A stretch of 64,000 nucleotides of DNA, taken from positions 248,001 through 312,000 of the forward strand of contig NZ_LHVE01000006.1 of NCBI RefSeq assembly GCF_001269655.1. The letters are read 5' to 3'. The DNA comes from Pseudomonas thivervalensis (lineage in GTDB: Bacteria > Pseudomonadota > Gammaproteobacteria > Pseudomonadales > Pseudomonadaceae). The notes beneath the pieces are model-generated. The model was not told the origin of the DNA. It worked only from the letters and a program-made list of their open reading frames with translations, and did no database searches. Positions 25,060-33,845 of the stretch are shown piece by piece (the stretch's first letter is position 1; each line of letters starts with the position of its first letter). Made by a program: the position numbers and the translations under genes.

Positions 25060-26477
25060 CAGGCGTCCCGGGTCACGCGCAGGATTTCTTCCGGGGCCGT
25101 GGCGCCACTACGGACCCAGCGCTCGCCATCCTCGCGCATGCTGAACATCCCGGCCTGGCGGGCGGCGGCGCGCAGTGCCTGCTCCCCTGCCCCCTGGTGG
25201 ATCAGCGTGCGGATATCATCGTCGATGCAGAACAGTTCATGGATACCGGTGCGGCCGCTGTAGCCGGTCTGGTTACAGGTCGGGCACCCCACCGGACGCC
25301 AGGTACCGGGCGCGGCCGGATCCGGCTGCTTGCACTGCGGGCAGAGCCTGCGCACCAGTCGCTGGGCCAGCACGCCGAGCATCGACGAGGCCAGCAGGAA
25401 CGGCTCGACGCCCATGTCGATCAGGCGGTTGATGGCCGACACCGCGTCGTTGGTGTGCAGCGTCGCCAGCACCAAGTGACCGGTCAGGGAGGCCTGCACG
25501 GCAATTTGCGCGGTCTCCAGGTCACGAATTTCACCGATCATGATGATGTCCGGGTCCTGGCGCAGGATCGCCCGCAACGCCAGGGCGAAGGTCATGTCGA
25601 TCTTGGCGTTGACCTGGATCTGGCTGATGCCTGGCAAGTCGTACTCCACCGGGTCTTCCACCGTGAGAATGTTATGGACGCTGGCATCCAGCCGGGCCAG
25701 GGCGGCGTAGAGGCTGGTGGTCTTGCCGCTGCCCGTTGGGCCGGTCACCAGGACGATGCCGTGGGGCTGGCGGATCAGGTGATCGAGCTTGCCCAGCACG
25801 TCCGGGTCCATCCCCAGGGTTTCCAGTTGCAGGCGTCCGGCCTGCTTGTCCAGCAACCGCATCACCACCCGTTCGCCATGACCGGTGGGCACCGTGGAGA
25901 CGCGGATATCGATCGGTCGACCGGCCACCCGCAAGGCAATCCGGCCATCCTGGGGCAGGCGTTTTTCGGCGATGTCGAGCTGGGCCATGATCTTGATTCG
26001 CGACACCAGCGCACCGTGCAGGGCCTTGCGCGGCGACACCACATCGCGCAGGGTGCCGTCGACGCGGTAGCGCACCACCGAATGGCTCTCGTAGGGTTCG
26101 ATGTGGATGTCGCTGGCCTCGTCGCGCGCGGCCTGGGTCAGCAAGGCGTTGATCATGCGGATCACGGGCGCGCCGTCCTGAGTGTCCAGCAGGTCGGTGA
26201 TCTCGGGGATGTCCTGCATCAGCCGGTCAAGGTCCACTTCGTTTTCCGCCGCGCCCACCACCGCGGCGGCGCTGCCGGTGTCGGCATAGGCCGTGTTCAG
26301 CAACCCGTCGAGTTCCTCGTCGCGTACCCGCTCCAGGCGTACTTCGCCGAACTGACGGCGCACTTCACTGATGGACCAGCCCGGCGTGGATGGACACACC
26401 ATCAACACCGCGCCCTCTTCGGACTGGCGCAACACCAGCCGCTGGGCCTTGGCCCAGGCGTATGGGAGGGTGTTCAT
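25059..26477 (-). CDS. gspE: Type II secretion ATPase GspE (HxcR)
   Basis: A 472-residue cytoplasmic ATPase that powers pseudopilus assembly. Motifs: Walker A GPTGSGKTTS (246-255), aspartate box LTVEDPVEYDLPG, Walker B RQDPDIIMIGEIRDLET, histidine box LTGHLVLATLHTND, and a zinc-binding four-cysteine arm (Cys379, 382, 398, 401). The start ATG 26475-26477 has AGGAGG eight bases upstream; a longer frame to 26663 reads through a REPIN and is not a plausible N terminus. The gap to gspD holds that REPIN. Confidence 0.97.
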   Translation of the reverse strand: MNTLPYAWAKAQRLVLRQSEEGAVLMVCPSTPGWSISEVRRQFGEVRLERVRDEELDGLLNTAYADTGSAAAVVGAAENEVDLDRLMQDIPEITDLLDTQDGAPVIRMINALLTQAARDEASDIHIEPYESHSVVRYRVDGTLRDVVSPRKALHGALVSRIKIMAQLDIAEKRLPQDGRIALRVAGRPIDIRVSTVPTGHGERVVMRLLDKQAGRLQLETLGMDPDVLGKLDHLIRQPHGIVLVTGPTGSGKTTSLYAALARLDASVHNILTVEDPVEYDLPGISQIQVNAKIDMTFALALRAILRQDPDIIMIGEIRDLETAQIAVQASLTGHLVLATLHTNDAVSAINRLIDMGVEPFLLASSMLGVLAQRLVRRLCPQCKQPDPAAPGTWRPVGCPTCNQTGYSGRTGIHELFCIDDDIRTLIHQGAGEQALRAAARQAGMFSMREDGERWVRSGATAPEEILRVTRDA

Positions 26478-26508
26478 GCCGACACCTCCTCTATGACTGA
26501 CATGGCCC

Positions 26509-26645
26509 CTGTGGCGAGGGAGCTTGCTCCCGCTGGGTTGCGAAGCGACCCCAAACAGGTTGAATGCGATCTGCCTGACGCACCGAGGCGCCAGGTTTCG
26601 GGTCTGCTGCGCAACCCAGCGGGAGCAAGCTCCCTCGCCACAGGT
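26509..26645. repeat. REPIN (type B) between gspD and gspE
   Basis: Type B arms lie near 26511-26534 and 26619-26643, with complementary TGGGTTGCG/GCGCAACCCA stretches inside. The element fills the gap between gspD and gspE within a minus-strand operon, so it would be transcribed and could affect the relative level of the downstream genes. Confidence 0.9.
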
Positions 26646-26652
26646 TGAATGC

Positions 26653-29019
26653 TCATTGTCCAACCGGCTCCGTTGCCGGCACTGCCTTGATCACCGCCCT
26701 GGGCGTTTGCAGGCTCACCGGCGCGGTGCCGGGGATCGCCCGGGCCGAGGCCGGCAGTTGCGGCGCCTGCACGTCCGGCAGGGCCCAGCTGCGCTCCGGT
26801 TGCAGCAAGCCCTGGGCGCGGCGCATGAAGTCGTAGCGGTTGAGGGTGATGCCGCGGCCCGCTGCTGTGTCGCGGATGATATAGGGCCGCAGGAACACCA
26901 TCAGGTTGGTCTTGGTGACCTGCCGTCGCTCGTTGCGAAACAGCGCACCGATGCCGGGGATGGTCGACAGCCACGGCACCGCGTCGTTGCTCTGGCTGTA
27001 GCCATCCTGCAACAGCCCGCCCAAGACCATGATCTGCCCGTCATCCAGCAGGATACTGGTGTCGATGGCGCGCTTGTTGGTGACGATGCCCGTTGTGCTG
27101 GAGGCGCGATTGTCGACGCTGCTGACCTCCTGATAGATATCGAGCTTGACCGTCCCGCCTTCGGAAATCTGCGGTCGGACATTAAGCTTCAAGCCCACCT
27201 CCTCGCGAGTCACGGTCTGGAACGGGTTGTTGCTGGTGCCGCCCCCGCCCGTAACGTAGCTGCCGCTGACGAAGGGGATGGTCTGGCCGACGAAAATACT
27301 TGCCGCTTCGTTGTCGAGGGTCAGCAGGTTCGGCGTCGACAGCACGTTGGTGCCGCCCTTGCTTTTCAACGCCCGGGCCAACACCTTGAGGTCGAGGATC
27401 TTGCCGATGCCGGGAATGTCCACGGTACCGTTGACCAGGCCCAGGTTCAGGCCCTGGGGCAACACGTCGATGCTGGTCTTGCCGTTGAGGTTGAGCCCCG
27501 TACCGCCGAGATTGACCCCGCCGATCACCCCACTCCCCCCCAGATTGCCGGTCTGCCATTGCACGCCGAACTCACTGGCGTCGTCCTCACCGACCTCGAC
27601 GATCAGGCTTTCGATCACCACTTGGGCACGACGCTGGTCCAGCAGGTCGATGACTTCCCGCAGGTTGCGGTACAGCGGGTCCGGCGCCGAAATCAGCAAG
27701 GTGTTGGTGGTGGCGTCGGCCTGGATGGTCACGCCGCCGGCGCTGAAGGCGGTGCCCTGCTCACTGTTCGTCGACGTCGTGCCGGTGGAGCCGTTGCTGC
27801 CCTGGGCGTAGCCGTTGCCGCTACTCGACGCACTGCCGCTGGTGGTGCTGCTGGTGCCGTCGCCACTGCTGCCCTGCCCGCTCTGGCCGTTGGTGCTGGC
27901 GCCCATGCCGCTGAGCACCGAGCGCGAGTTGTCGCTGCCCTCGCCTTCGCTTTCCCCGGTGAGCAAGCCGCGCAGGGCCTGGGCCAGTTTGCCGGCCTGG
28001 GCGTTGCGCAGGTACACCACGTGCAAGTTGCTCGGGTTGTTCTGGGCGTTGTCGAGCTTGTAGATCAGGTTGCGCGCCAGCTCCGTGCGTTCGGGGCTGC
28101 CGGCGCGGATGATGATGGAATTGGAACGCGGGTCGCCGATCACATTGATCTTCTGGGTCTGATCGCCGCCCTGGTTTTCCAGCAGGTCAGCGACCATCTG
28201 GGCGATGTCGACGGCGATGCCGTTGTGGATCGGCACCACGTCGGTGTCGATGGCGCTGGGGGTGTCGATGCCTTCGATAAGCTGCGCCACCCGCGACAGA
28301 TTCTCGGCGTAATCGGTGACGACAATGGTGTTGTTGCCCGGGTACGCATTGATCGGATTGTTCGGCGACACGATCGGGCGCAGCACCGGGATCAGGTTCA
28401 CCGCGTTTTCGTATTGCAGGCGGAAGGTGCGCGTCAGCATACCGTTGCCGGCCGGTTTGTCGGCGCTGTAGATCGGTCCACCGAGCAGCTTGGCATCGGC
28501 CTCCGGCACCACCTGGGCCACGCCACCCACGTCCACCACGCTGAAGCCTTGCATGCGCAGCGCGGCCAGCAGCATGTCGTAGGCCTGGTGGGCCGGGACC
28601 TGGCCTTCGGAAACCAGCGTCAGGTTGCCCTTGACCCGTGGGTCCACCAGGAACTGTTGGCCGGTGGAACGGGACAAGGCCCGCACCACCGCCTGGATAT
28701 CCGCGTCGACAAAATTCAGCGTCACCGGTTGATCGCCCAGGGGCGTGCGTGCCGGCGTATTGCTGCGCGGCTCTCGGCCACGGGCGGTGAGGTCGACCTG
28801 ATGCCGTACCGCCGGCTTGCGTTCACCCAGGTCCTGGGCGCGCTGGCGATCGAGTATTGCATCACCGCTGCGCTGGGTACTCCCCAGCGGAATACCCAGC
28901 TCGCTGTCCACCAGCAACGGTGGCTGCGACGCGGGCGGCGTGCTGTTGCACGCACTCAACGCCAGCAACAACAGCGGTGCGGCCTTGCGCCAATGACGTG
29001 GGTATCGGGCCCCTTTCAT
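26653..29019 (-). CDS. gspD: Type II secretin GspD (HxcQ), lipoprotein form
   Basis: A 788-residue outer-membrane secretin. The signal sequence ends in the lipobox LSAC with Cys24, followed by Asn, not Asp, so the protein should be lipidated and sorted to the outer membrane. P. aeruginosa HxcQ is known as such a self-piloting liposecretin; no pilotin gene is seen here. The N0 domain begins near VTLNFVDADIQAVVRALSRS, followed by N1-N3 domains with a Ser/Gly-rich linker (residues about 360-410), then the secretin core with VPWLSTIPGIGALFR and NLMVFLRPYII. Translation probably couples to gspM by an ATGA overlap at 29016-29019. Confidence 0.96.
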   Translation of the reverse strand: MKGARYPRHWRKAAPLLLLALSACNSTPPASQPPLLVDSELGIPLGSTQRSGDAILDRQRAQDLGERKPAVRHQVDLTARGREPRSNTPARTPLGDQPVTLNFVDADIQAVVRALSRSTGQQFLVDPRVKGNLTLVSEGQVPAHQAYDMLLAALRMQGFSVVDVGGVAQVVPEADAKLLGGPIYSADKPAGNGMLTRTFRLQYENAVNLIPVLRPIVSPNNPINAYPGNNTIVVTDYAENLSRVAQLIEGIDTPSAIDTDVVPIHNGIAVDIAQMVADLLENQGGDQTQKINVIGDPRSNSIIIRAGSPERTELARNLIYKLDNAQNNPSNLHVVYLRNAQAGKLAQALRGLLTGESEGEGSDNSRSVLSGMGASTNGQSGQGSSGDGTSSTTSGSASSSGNGYAQGSNGSTGTTSTNSEQGTAFSAGGVTIQADATTNTLLISAPDPLYRNLREVIDLLDQRRAQVVIESLIVEVGEDDASEFGVQWQTGNLGGSGVIGGVNLGGTGLNLNGKTSIDVLPQGLNLGLVNGTVDIPGIGKILDLKVLARALKSKGGTNVLSTPNLLTLDNEAASIFVGQTIPFVSGSYVTGGGGTSNNPFQTVTREEVGLKLNVRPQISEGGTVKLDIYQEVSSVDNRASSTTGIVTNKRAIDTSILLDDGQIMVLGGLLQDGYSQSNDAVPWLSTIPGIGALFRNERRQVTKTNLMVFLRPYIIRDTAAGRGITLNRYDFMRRAQGLLQPERSWALPDVQAPQLPASARAIPGTAPVSLQTPRAVIKAVPATEPVGQ

Positions 29020-29585
29020 GAAGCTTCCTTAGCGCTTTGCGCCTGATCCATGCGAACGGTTCCGGACAGTGTGCCGGCGCTGTTGTCGAGGTTGTCGTGG
29101 TTATCGGGGTTGGCAAGGGCGGTGCGCTGCAAACGGGCCTCGATCACTTCCAGGGAAAATTGCCGTGGGTTGCCCAGCAGCCAACTGATGACCGTCTCCG
29201 CCGGAGCCTGGTCGAACGTGAGCTGCCAGGCACCGGGGCCCTCGGACATTTGCAATTGGTAGTGCTGGCTCAAGCCGCTGGCGTCCAGGCTCTGGCGCAA
29301 GGCGGCTTCGAGGGGCTGGTCTTGGGCAGGCCCCGCGACGTCACGCAACAGCACCTCAAGGGCTTCGGTCTGGGAGCGCAGCTTTGGGGTTTCGACCTGC
29401 CAGTAGGCGATGGTCTTCAGCGGCGGCTGGATCAGTGCGAGCCAGACCAGACAGCCACCCACCACCAGCGCCGCCAGGGCCACGGCGGTTCGTTCGCGCA
29501 CGGCAAGCCCCTGCCAGAACGTGCGCAAGTGCGTGCGAAAGGTCTGCCAACGGACCCGCGCCAGGGCCAGGAAGTGCTTATTCAT
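29016..29585 (-). CDS. gspM: Type II secretion protein GspM (HxcZ)
   Basis: A 189-residue single-pass inner-membrane protein. The cytoplasmic N terminus carries RTFWQGLAVRERTAV, followed by a membrane helix VALAALVVGGCLVWLALIQ and a periplasmic part with the ferredoxin-like fold expected for GspM. The start is ATG 29583-29585, inside the end of gspL; a longer frame to 29750 lies wholly within gspL. It stabilises GspL in the inner-membrane platform. Overlaps with gspL (8 bases) and gspD (4 bases) show a tight operon. Confidence 0.92.
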   Translation of the reverse strand: MNKHFLALARVRWQTFRTHLRTFWQGLAVRERTAVALAALVVGGCLVWLALIQPPLKTIAYWQVETPKLRSQTEALEVLLRDVAGPAQDQPLEAALRQSLDASGLSQHYQLQMSEGPGAWQLTFDQAPAETVISWLLGNPRQFSLEVIEARLQRTALANPDNHDNLDNSAGTLSGTVRMDQAQSAKEAS

Positions 29586-30759
29586 CGTCGACGTCCGGGG
29601 TTTCGTCGGGGGCGTCCTGCATACCCTGGCCGGCCGGGGCCACGCGCAGGACCCAGCCCTGGTCGATGGCGGCGACGTCGATGCCGGCCTGGGCCAGGGG
29701 GATTTTCCAATCGTCTTCGGCAGCGCTTTTCTGCGCCTCGGCCACGACATTCAGGTGCAACTCACCGTTCTCGAACACCAGCGCCTGGACATTGCCGCTC
29801 ATGAACGGCATGGCGCTGCCCGCCTGCTGCACCAGGCTGGCAAAGCGCTGGGTCGGGTCGGTCGCTGCACCGCTCTGGCGCGCCGCGACTTGCTGGCGCG
29901 CCTGCTGCAGCGGGTTGAGAATCACCGGTAACTCGGGAAACGCCTGCTTCACCCGCTGGCTCATCTGCGCCTTGAGCCGTTGGCCCTGGGCCGCTTCGCG
30001 GGCAGCATAGAGATTCAGCCCGATCACCCACACTGCCAGCGCTGTCGCGCAGATCGCCGCCGCCCGGCCCCAACCGCCACGCTCGGCCGCGCTGCGTGAA
30101 AGGCCGGCATGCAAGCCCCAACCCGGCGCCGGACCCGTCCAGCGTTGGGTTTCAGCCAAGGTGCTGATCGAAGATTGCGCCGGCGCTTCACCGACCCAAT
30201 GCAGCCCGGCCCCGATTTCCAGCAACCACTCCTCCAGCGCCTCGTCCTGCAACGGCTGCACCACCGCGTGTTGCAGGCCATGGCGCACCAGCAGATGGTC
30301 GTCCTCAATGCAGGCCACCGGCCCCGACAGCACCGGCAAGGCGTAGGCCGCCGGGTAGAGGCCGCGCAGCTTCAAGCCGGCCTGCTGCACCAGCCGCCCC
30401 AAATGGGCGAGGGATTCACGGTCCAGCCAGGCGATCTGCACCTGTCCGTCGACGTCACGCGGGCTGTGGGCCACGTGCATGTGTTCGCTGGCACCGAGCA
30501 TCAGGGCCTGGGCCGCGCACGTCACCGCTGCGGTGACCTTGGCCGCCGGCAACAACGGCAACTCCAAGCGGGTCAGCAGGCTGTCGCGGGGATGAAGGAA
30601 GCATTCCACCGAAAGGTGCTTACCGCCCTGGCCCAACGCCCGCAGGCTGCTGCGACCTTGCTCGCGGACCTGACCCTGGCGATCCAGCCAGGCGAACGCC
30701 ACCACGCTGTCGATATCCAGGCTGCCCAGCGGCGCCAGGGCGATACGCAAGCGCGTCAT
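29578..30759 (-). CDS. gspL: Type II secretion protein GspL (HxcY)
   Basis: A 393-residue protein with an actin-like cytoplasmic domain (about 1-235), a membrane helix near AAAICATALAVWVIGLNLYA, and a periplasmic ferredoxin-like domain. It links the GspE ATPase to the platform. The start MTRLRIALAPLG at 30757-30759 overlaps the gspK stop codon as ATGA. The C terminus is unusually acidic (DAPDETPDVDDE). Confidence 0.92.
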   Translation of the reverse strand: MTRLRIALAPLGSLDIDSVVAFAWLDRQGQVREQGRSSLRALGQGGKHLSVECFLHPRDSLLTRLELPLLPAAKVTAAVTCAAQALMLGASEHMHVAHSPRDVDGQVQIAWLDRESLAHLGRLVQQAGLKLRGLYPAAYALPVLSGPVACIEDDHLLVRHGLQHAVVQPLQDEALEEWLLEIGAGLHWVGEAPAQSSISTLAETQRWTGPAPGWGLHAGLSRSAAERGGWGRAAAICATALAVWVIGLNLYAAREAAQGQRLKAQMSQRVKQAFPELPVILNPLQQARQQVAARQSGAATDPTQRFASLVQQAGSAMPFMSGNVQALVFENGELHLNVVAEAQKSAAEDDWKIPLAQAGIDVAAIDQGWVLRVAPAGQGMQDAPDETPDVDDE

Positions 30760-31742
30760 ACGCCCACCCATGACCAGATCACCTGGGGCAAGCGGTCTTC
30801 GCTGCGTTGCAGCAAAGCCTCCAGTTCAACCCGCCGTTTACCGCTGCGCGCCTGGCCTCGCAGGCGGAACCAGTCGCTGGTGATGCCGACCTTGACGTTG
30901 GCGTTCTCCAGCTCCGGCATGCGCAGGCGATTGACGAAATCCCCGCGATTGATAAACCAGTGGCCGCCGTCGCGCTCCCTGACCAGCGCCTCGGCCCGCT
31001 GCAACGACAGCCCTGGCACATAGGCCGCCAGCACCGGGGCACTGGCGGTGTTGCCGTTGAGCCAGGTATTGGCCGGCAGGATCGTCACGTACGGCGTCAG
31101 GGTGTCCAGTAACCGCGTGGTGACGCCCTTGACGCTGCGCAAGTCTTGCACGGTGCGCAGCATCGGGCGCGTCGGGGCCAGCGGCGTGTTGTCGGCCTGC
31201 GGCGACGTTTCGCGGCCGCTGTTGAAGGTAGTGGCCTTTGGCGTCGGGGCCGCCCGCGGCGGATTCAACAGGCGCGGATACGCCTCGACCACCCTTTCGA
31301 CGATGCGCGTACGGACGGTCGCGGACACGCCCAACTGCTGGCACAGGCGTTCGAAGGCCTGCACTTGCTCCTCGTCCACACGCTCATTGGCGACGAGGTT
31401 GCGCAAGTTGAACTTGCCTTGCTCATCTTCCAGCTGACCTTCGAACGGCGTATCAGCCTGGATTGAGCCCGGCATCACGATGGGCTTCGCCCAGGGCTGG
31501 CCGAAACGCGTCAGCGGATCACGCTGACGGGCATCCCAGAGCAACTGGCGACTCAGTTGCAAACCGCCCTGCAACCGCGCCGTGCCCTGGACGCGCAATT
31601 GCTCGGCCTCCAGGCTGCGGGTGAACAGGGTCTGGCGGGTCAGCATGCCGCCGGCGATCACCGCTACCACGGCAGCGATCAGCAAGGCACTGATCACCGC
31701 CATGCCGCGCTGCTTCGCCGCGAGGGGCGAATCCGTTCGCAT
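30756..31742 (-). CDS. gspK: Minor pseudopilin GspK (HxcX)
   Basis: A 328-residue protein with a prepilin signal QRG followed by MAVISALLIAAVVAVIAGG. Like other GspK proteins it lacks the glutamate at position +5 and carries a large soluble domain (about 40-328), with DEQGKFNLRNL near the start. GspK caps the pseudopilus tip with GspI and GspJ. ATG 31740-31742 is chosen; a GTG one codon upstream is possible. AAGGG lies upstream. The gene starts nine bases after the gspG stop. Confidence 0.93.
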   Translation of the reverse strand: MRTDSPLAAKQRGMAVISALLIAAVVAVIAGGMLTRQTLFTRSLEAEQLRVQGTARLQGGLQLSRQLLWDARQRDPLTRFGQPWAKPIVMPGSIQADTPFEGQLEDEQGKFNLRNLVANERVDEEQVQAFERLCQQLGVSATVRTRIVERVVEAYPRLLNPPRAAPTPKATTFNSGRETSPQADNTPLAPTRPMLRTVQDLRSVKGVTTRLLDTLTPYVTILPANTWLNGNTASAPVLAAYVPGLSLQRAEALVRERDGGHWFINRGDFVNRLRMPELENANVKVGITSDWFRLRGQARSGKRRVELEALLQRSEDRLPQVIWSWVGV

Positions 31743-31750
31743 CACGGCCC

Positions 31751-32200
31751 TTACAACTGCCAGGAGCCAATGTCGGCATTCACGCCGTCGCCGTCAGGCT
31801 GGCCGTCGGCCCCCAGGGAAAAGATATCGACTTCGCCGTTGGCGCCGGGGTTGAGGTAGTTATAAGGACGGCCCCATGGGTCGTTAGGCAGGCGCTCGAG
31901 GTAGGAACGCCAGGTACTGTTTTTCGCATCGGCCGGTTTCTCCACCAGCACCTTGAGGCCCTGGTTCATGCTCGGGTAACTGCCGTGGTCCAGGCGATAC
32001 AGCTTCAAGGCTTGCATCAAGCCGCCAATGTCCTGTTTTGCCGCCGTTGCCCGCGCCTGGTCGGGGCGGTCGAGGACCTTGGGCACCACCATCGCCGCCA
32101 GGATGCCGAGGATCACCACCACGACCATGATTTCGATCAGGGTGAAACCCCGCTGCCTGCGAGGGCCTTGGGGACGGGCGTTGTAACGGGCGATCTGCAT
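31751..32200 (-). CDS. gspG: Major pseudopilin GspG (HxcT)
   Basis: A 149-residue prepilin. The leader ends RRQRG and the mature helix starts FTLIEIMVVVVILGILAAMV with Glu at +5, the site processed by the prepilin peptidase (not encoded in the window). The C-terminal region has DPWGRPYNYLNPG and DIFSLGADGQPDGDG, the calcium-binding loop typical of GspG. ATG 32198-32200 has AAGGA nine bases upstream. It is the first gene of the operon gspG-K-L-M-D-E-F. Confidence 0.96.
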   Translation of the reverse strand: MQIARYNARPQGPRRQRGFTLIEIMVVVVILGILAAMVVPKVLDRPDQARATAAKQDIGGLMQALKLYRLDHGSYPSMNQGLKVLVEKPADAKNSTWRSYLERLPNDPWGRPYNYLNPGANGEVDIFSLGADGQPDGDGVNADIGSWQL

Positions 32201-32348
32201 CTCGACGGTCCTTCGCTGGATTCGATTCGAGGCGCAGTGTTGCAAGAAAATATGTCAGTGATATTGAAATTGCTCAGGAGCTTGCGTCGTCAATCGGTCA
32301 CGAGCGCCGGCTAGCCTTGAAGGCTGCCCTCGCCCTCGAGCCCGCGCC

Positions 32349-32723
32349 ATGCCACGCCCTGCTCCGCAAGCCGGCTTCACCCTGATCGAAGTGCTGGTGG
32401 CCCTGGCGATCATCGCCGTGGCCATGTCCGCCGCCGTGCGCGTGGCCGCGGTGATGACCCAGAGCAACGGCCTGCTGCGCGACAAATCCATCGCCCTGCT
32501 GGCCGCCCGCAGCCAACTGGCGCAGTTGCGTCTGGAAGGCAGTTTTGCCCAAGGCTCGAAAGTGTTCGAATGCGACCAGGGGCGCTTGCTGCTGCGCTGC
32601 GAACAGACTCTGCGCCCGGCGGAAAACGGCCGGCTGCTGCGGGTTGAACTGAGCGTGTCGGATCGCAGTCGCGAAGCGCCGCCGTTGGCTCGGTTGGAGA
32701 CGTTGGTCAGCCGGGAGAAATAA
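32349..32723 (+). CDS. gspI: Minor pseudopilin GspI (HxcV)
   Basis: A 124-residue prepilin with leader MPRPAPQAG and mature start FTLIEVLVALAIIAVAMSA. The soluble part includes NGLLRDKSIALLAARSQLAQ, the GspI signature, and two cysteines (FECDQ, LRCEQ) that may pair. It is transcribed divergently from gspG across 148 bases and convergently to gspC. GspI starts the tip complex of the pseudopilus. Confidence 0.92.
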   Translation: MPRPAPQAGFTLIEVLVALAIIAVAMSAAVRVAAVMTQSNGLLRDKSIALLAARSQLAQLRLEGSFAQGSKVFECDQGRLLLRCEQTLRPAENGRLLRVELSVSDRSREAPPLARLETLVSREK

Positions 32724-32740
32724 GGGGATGCATGCGATTC

Positions 32741-32838
32741 CCTGTGGCGAGGGAGCTTGCTCCCGCTCGGTTGCGCAGCGACCGCAGGATTTTGGGGCCG
32801 CTTCGCAGCCCGGCGGGAGCAAGCTCCCTCGCCACAAA
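32741..32838. repeat. REPIN (type B) between convergent gspI and gspC
   Basis: Type B arms lie near 32743-32766 and 32813-32837, enclosing TTGCGCAGCGACC/GGCCGCTTCGCAGCC. The element sits between the converging gspI and gspC stop codons and may act as a bidirectional 3' boundary. Confidence 0.9.
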
Positions 32839-32843
32839 AGCAC

Positions 32844-33275
32844 TCAGGGTTGGGTCAGGGAGGGCAAACTCACTGAATCCGGCAACCGCGCCAGGGCCAG
32901 CCGGGTCTGTTCATTGCCGCGTTCGATGACCACCGCCTGCGCCTCGATCGCCACCAACCGTACCCCTTGGGCCACGGGCTCACCCACCAGGAAACTGCGC
33001 GGCGGCCCGTCGTTGAGGCTGAGGATCGCCACGGAAGCGTGGCTGCCGGCCATCACGCCGCTGACCTTGATGTCCACCGCTGCCGGCTGGTTGGAGAACC
33101 ATTGCAACGCTGGATTATCCGAACGCTCGGCCATGCGCTGCGGGGCGACATCCGGCGTACGGGACTCGGCCGACGTGAGCAGCAGAGACGACCAGGTCGC
33201 CCCCCCGGCCAACGCCGCCAACAAGCCCACCACCTGGACGATTTGCGCCGGGGACACACGCTCGATGAACGCCAT
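32844..33275 (-). CDS. gspC: Type II secretion protein GspC (HxcP), short form
   Basis: A 143-residue inner-membrane protein: membrane helix about 12-34 (IVQVVGLLAALAGGATWSSL) and a periplasmic homology region with DIKVSGVMAGSHASVAIL and PRSFLVGEPVAQGVRLVAIE. There is no C-terminal PDZ or coiled coil, so it is one of the short GspC forms. It links the secretin to the inner-membrane platform. The gene stands alone, divergent from gspH. Confidence 0.9.
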   Translation of the reverse strand: MAFIERVSPAQIVQVVGLLAALAGGATWSSLLLTSAESRTPDVAPQRMAERSDNPALQWFSNQPAAVDIKVSGVMAGSHASVAILSLNDGPPRSFLVGEPVAQGVRLVAIEAQAVVIERGNEQTRLALARLPDSVSLPSLTQP

Positions 33276-33392
33276 GGCCTGAATCTCCTTTTTTTGATTC
33301 CTGCTTGCAGCGTACGCGTCAATTCTCTCCGTTTTATTTCACATCCTTATCATCTTCGCCGTGCAGAGTGACCTTTATGCAAAGGAGCGCCC

Positions 33393-33845
33393 ATGAACCT
33401 CGGCCAGCAACGCGGTTTTACCCTGATCGAATTGATGGTGGTGCTGGTGATCATCGGCATCGCCAGTGCCGCCGTGGGCCTGAGCATCAAGCCAGACCCG
33501 TTGAAGTTGCTGCGCCAGGATGGCGAACGGCTGGTGCAACTTCTGCAACTGGCCCAGACCGAAGCTCGCAGCGATGGGCGGCCGATTACCTGGCGCTGGG
33601 ACGCCAAGGGCTTTGGCTTCAGTCGCCGTGCCGATCGAGGCGCCGAGCTCGATCGCTTCAAGGATGACCCGCAACTGCGTCCGCGTCACTGGCAGAGTCC
33701 GTCAATGGAAGTCCGGGTGGAACCCAGGCAGCGGGTCGTGCTGAATGCCGAATGGATCGGCGAGCCCTTGCAGATCCGCTTGTCGGACGGCCAGAACAGT
33801 CTCACGGTGCAACGCAGTGCCGCCGGGCGGGTGCAACTCCAATGA
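33393..33845 (+). CDS. gspH: Minor pseudopilin GspH (HxcU)
   Basis: A 150-residue prepilin with leader MNLGQQRG and mature start FTLIELMVVLVIIGIASAAV. RLVQLLQLAQTEARSDGRPI is the usual GspH region after the helix. An AAAGGAG lies upstream of ATG 33393. It overlaps gspJ by four bases (ATGA), so both are made together. Confidence 0.93.
   Translation: MNLGQQRGFTLIELMVVLVIIGIASAAVGLSIKPDPLKLLRQDGERLVQLLQLAQTEARSDGRPITWRWDAKGFGFSRRADRGAELDRFKDDPQLRPRHWQSPSMEVRVEPRQRVVLNAEWIGEPLQIRLSDGQNSLTVQRSAAGRVQLQ

Noticed and set aside
26524..29046. 840-codon plus-strand open frame opposite gspD
   Set aside because: Antisense to a complete secretin gene, begins in a REPIN, and has no recognisable domain.
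32201..32348. Pho-box half-site CTGACAT upstream of gspG
   Set aside because: The second half does not match the repeat; VreI control is more likely.
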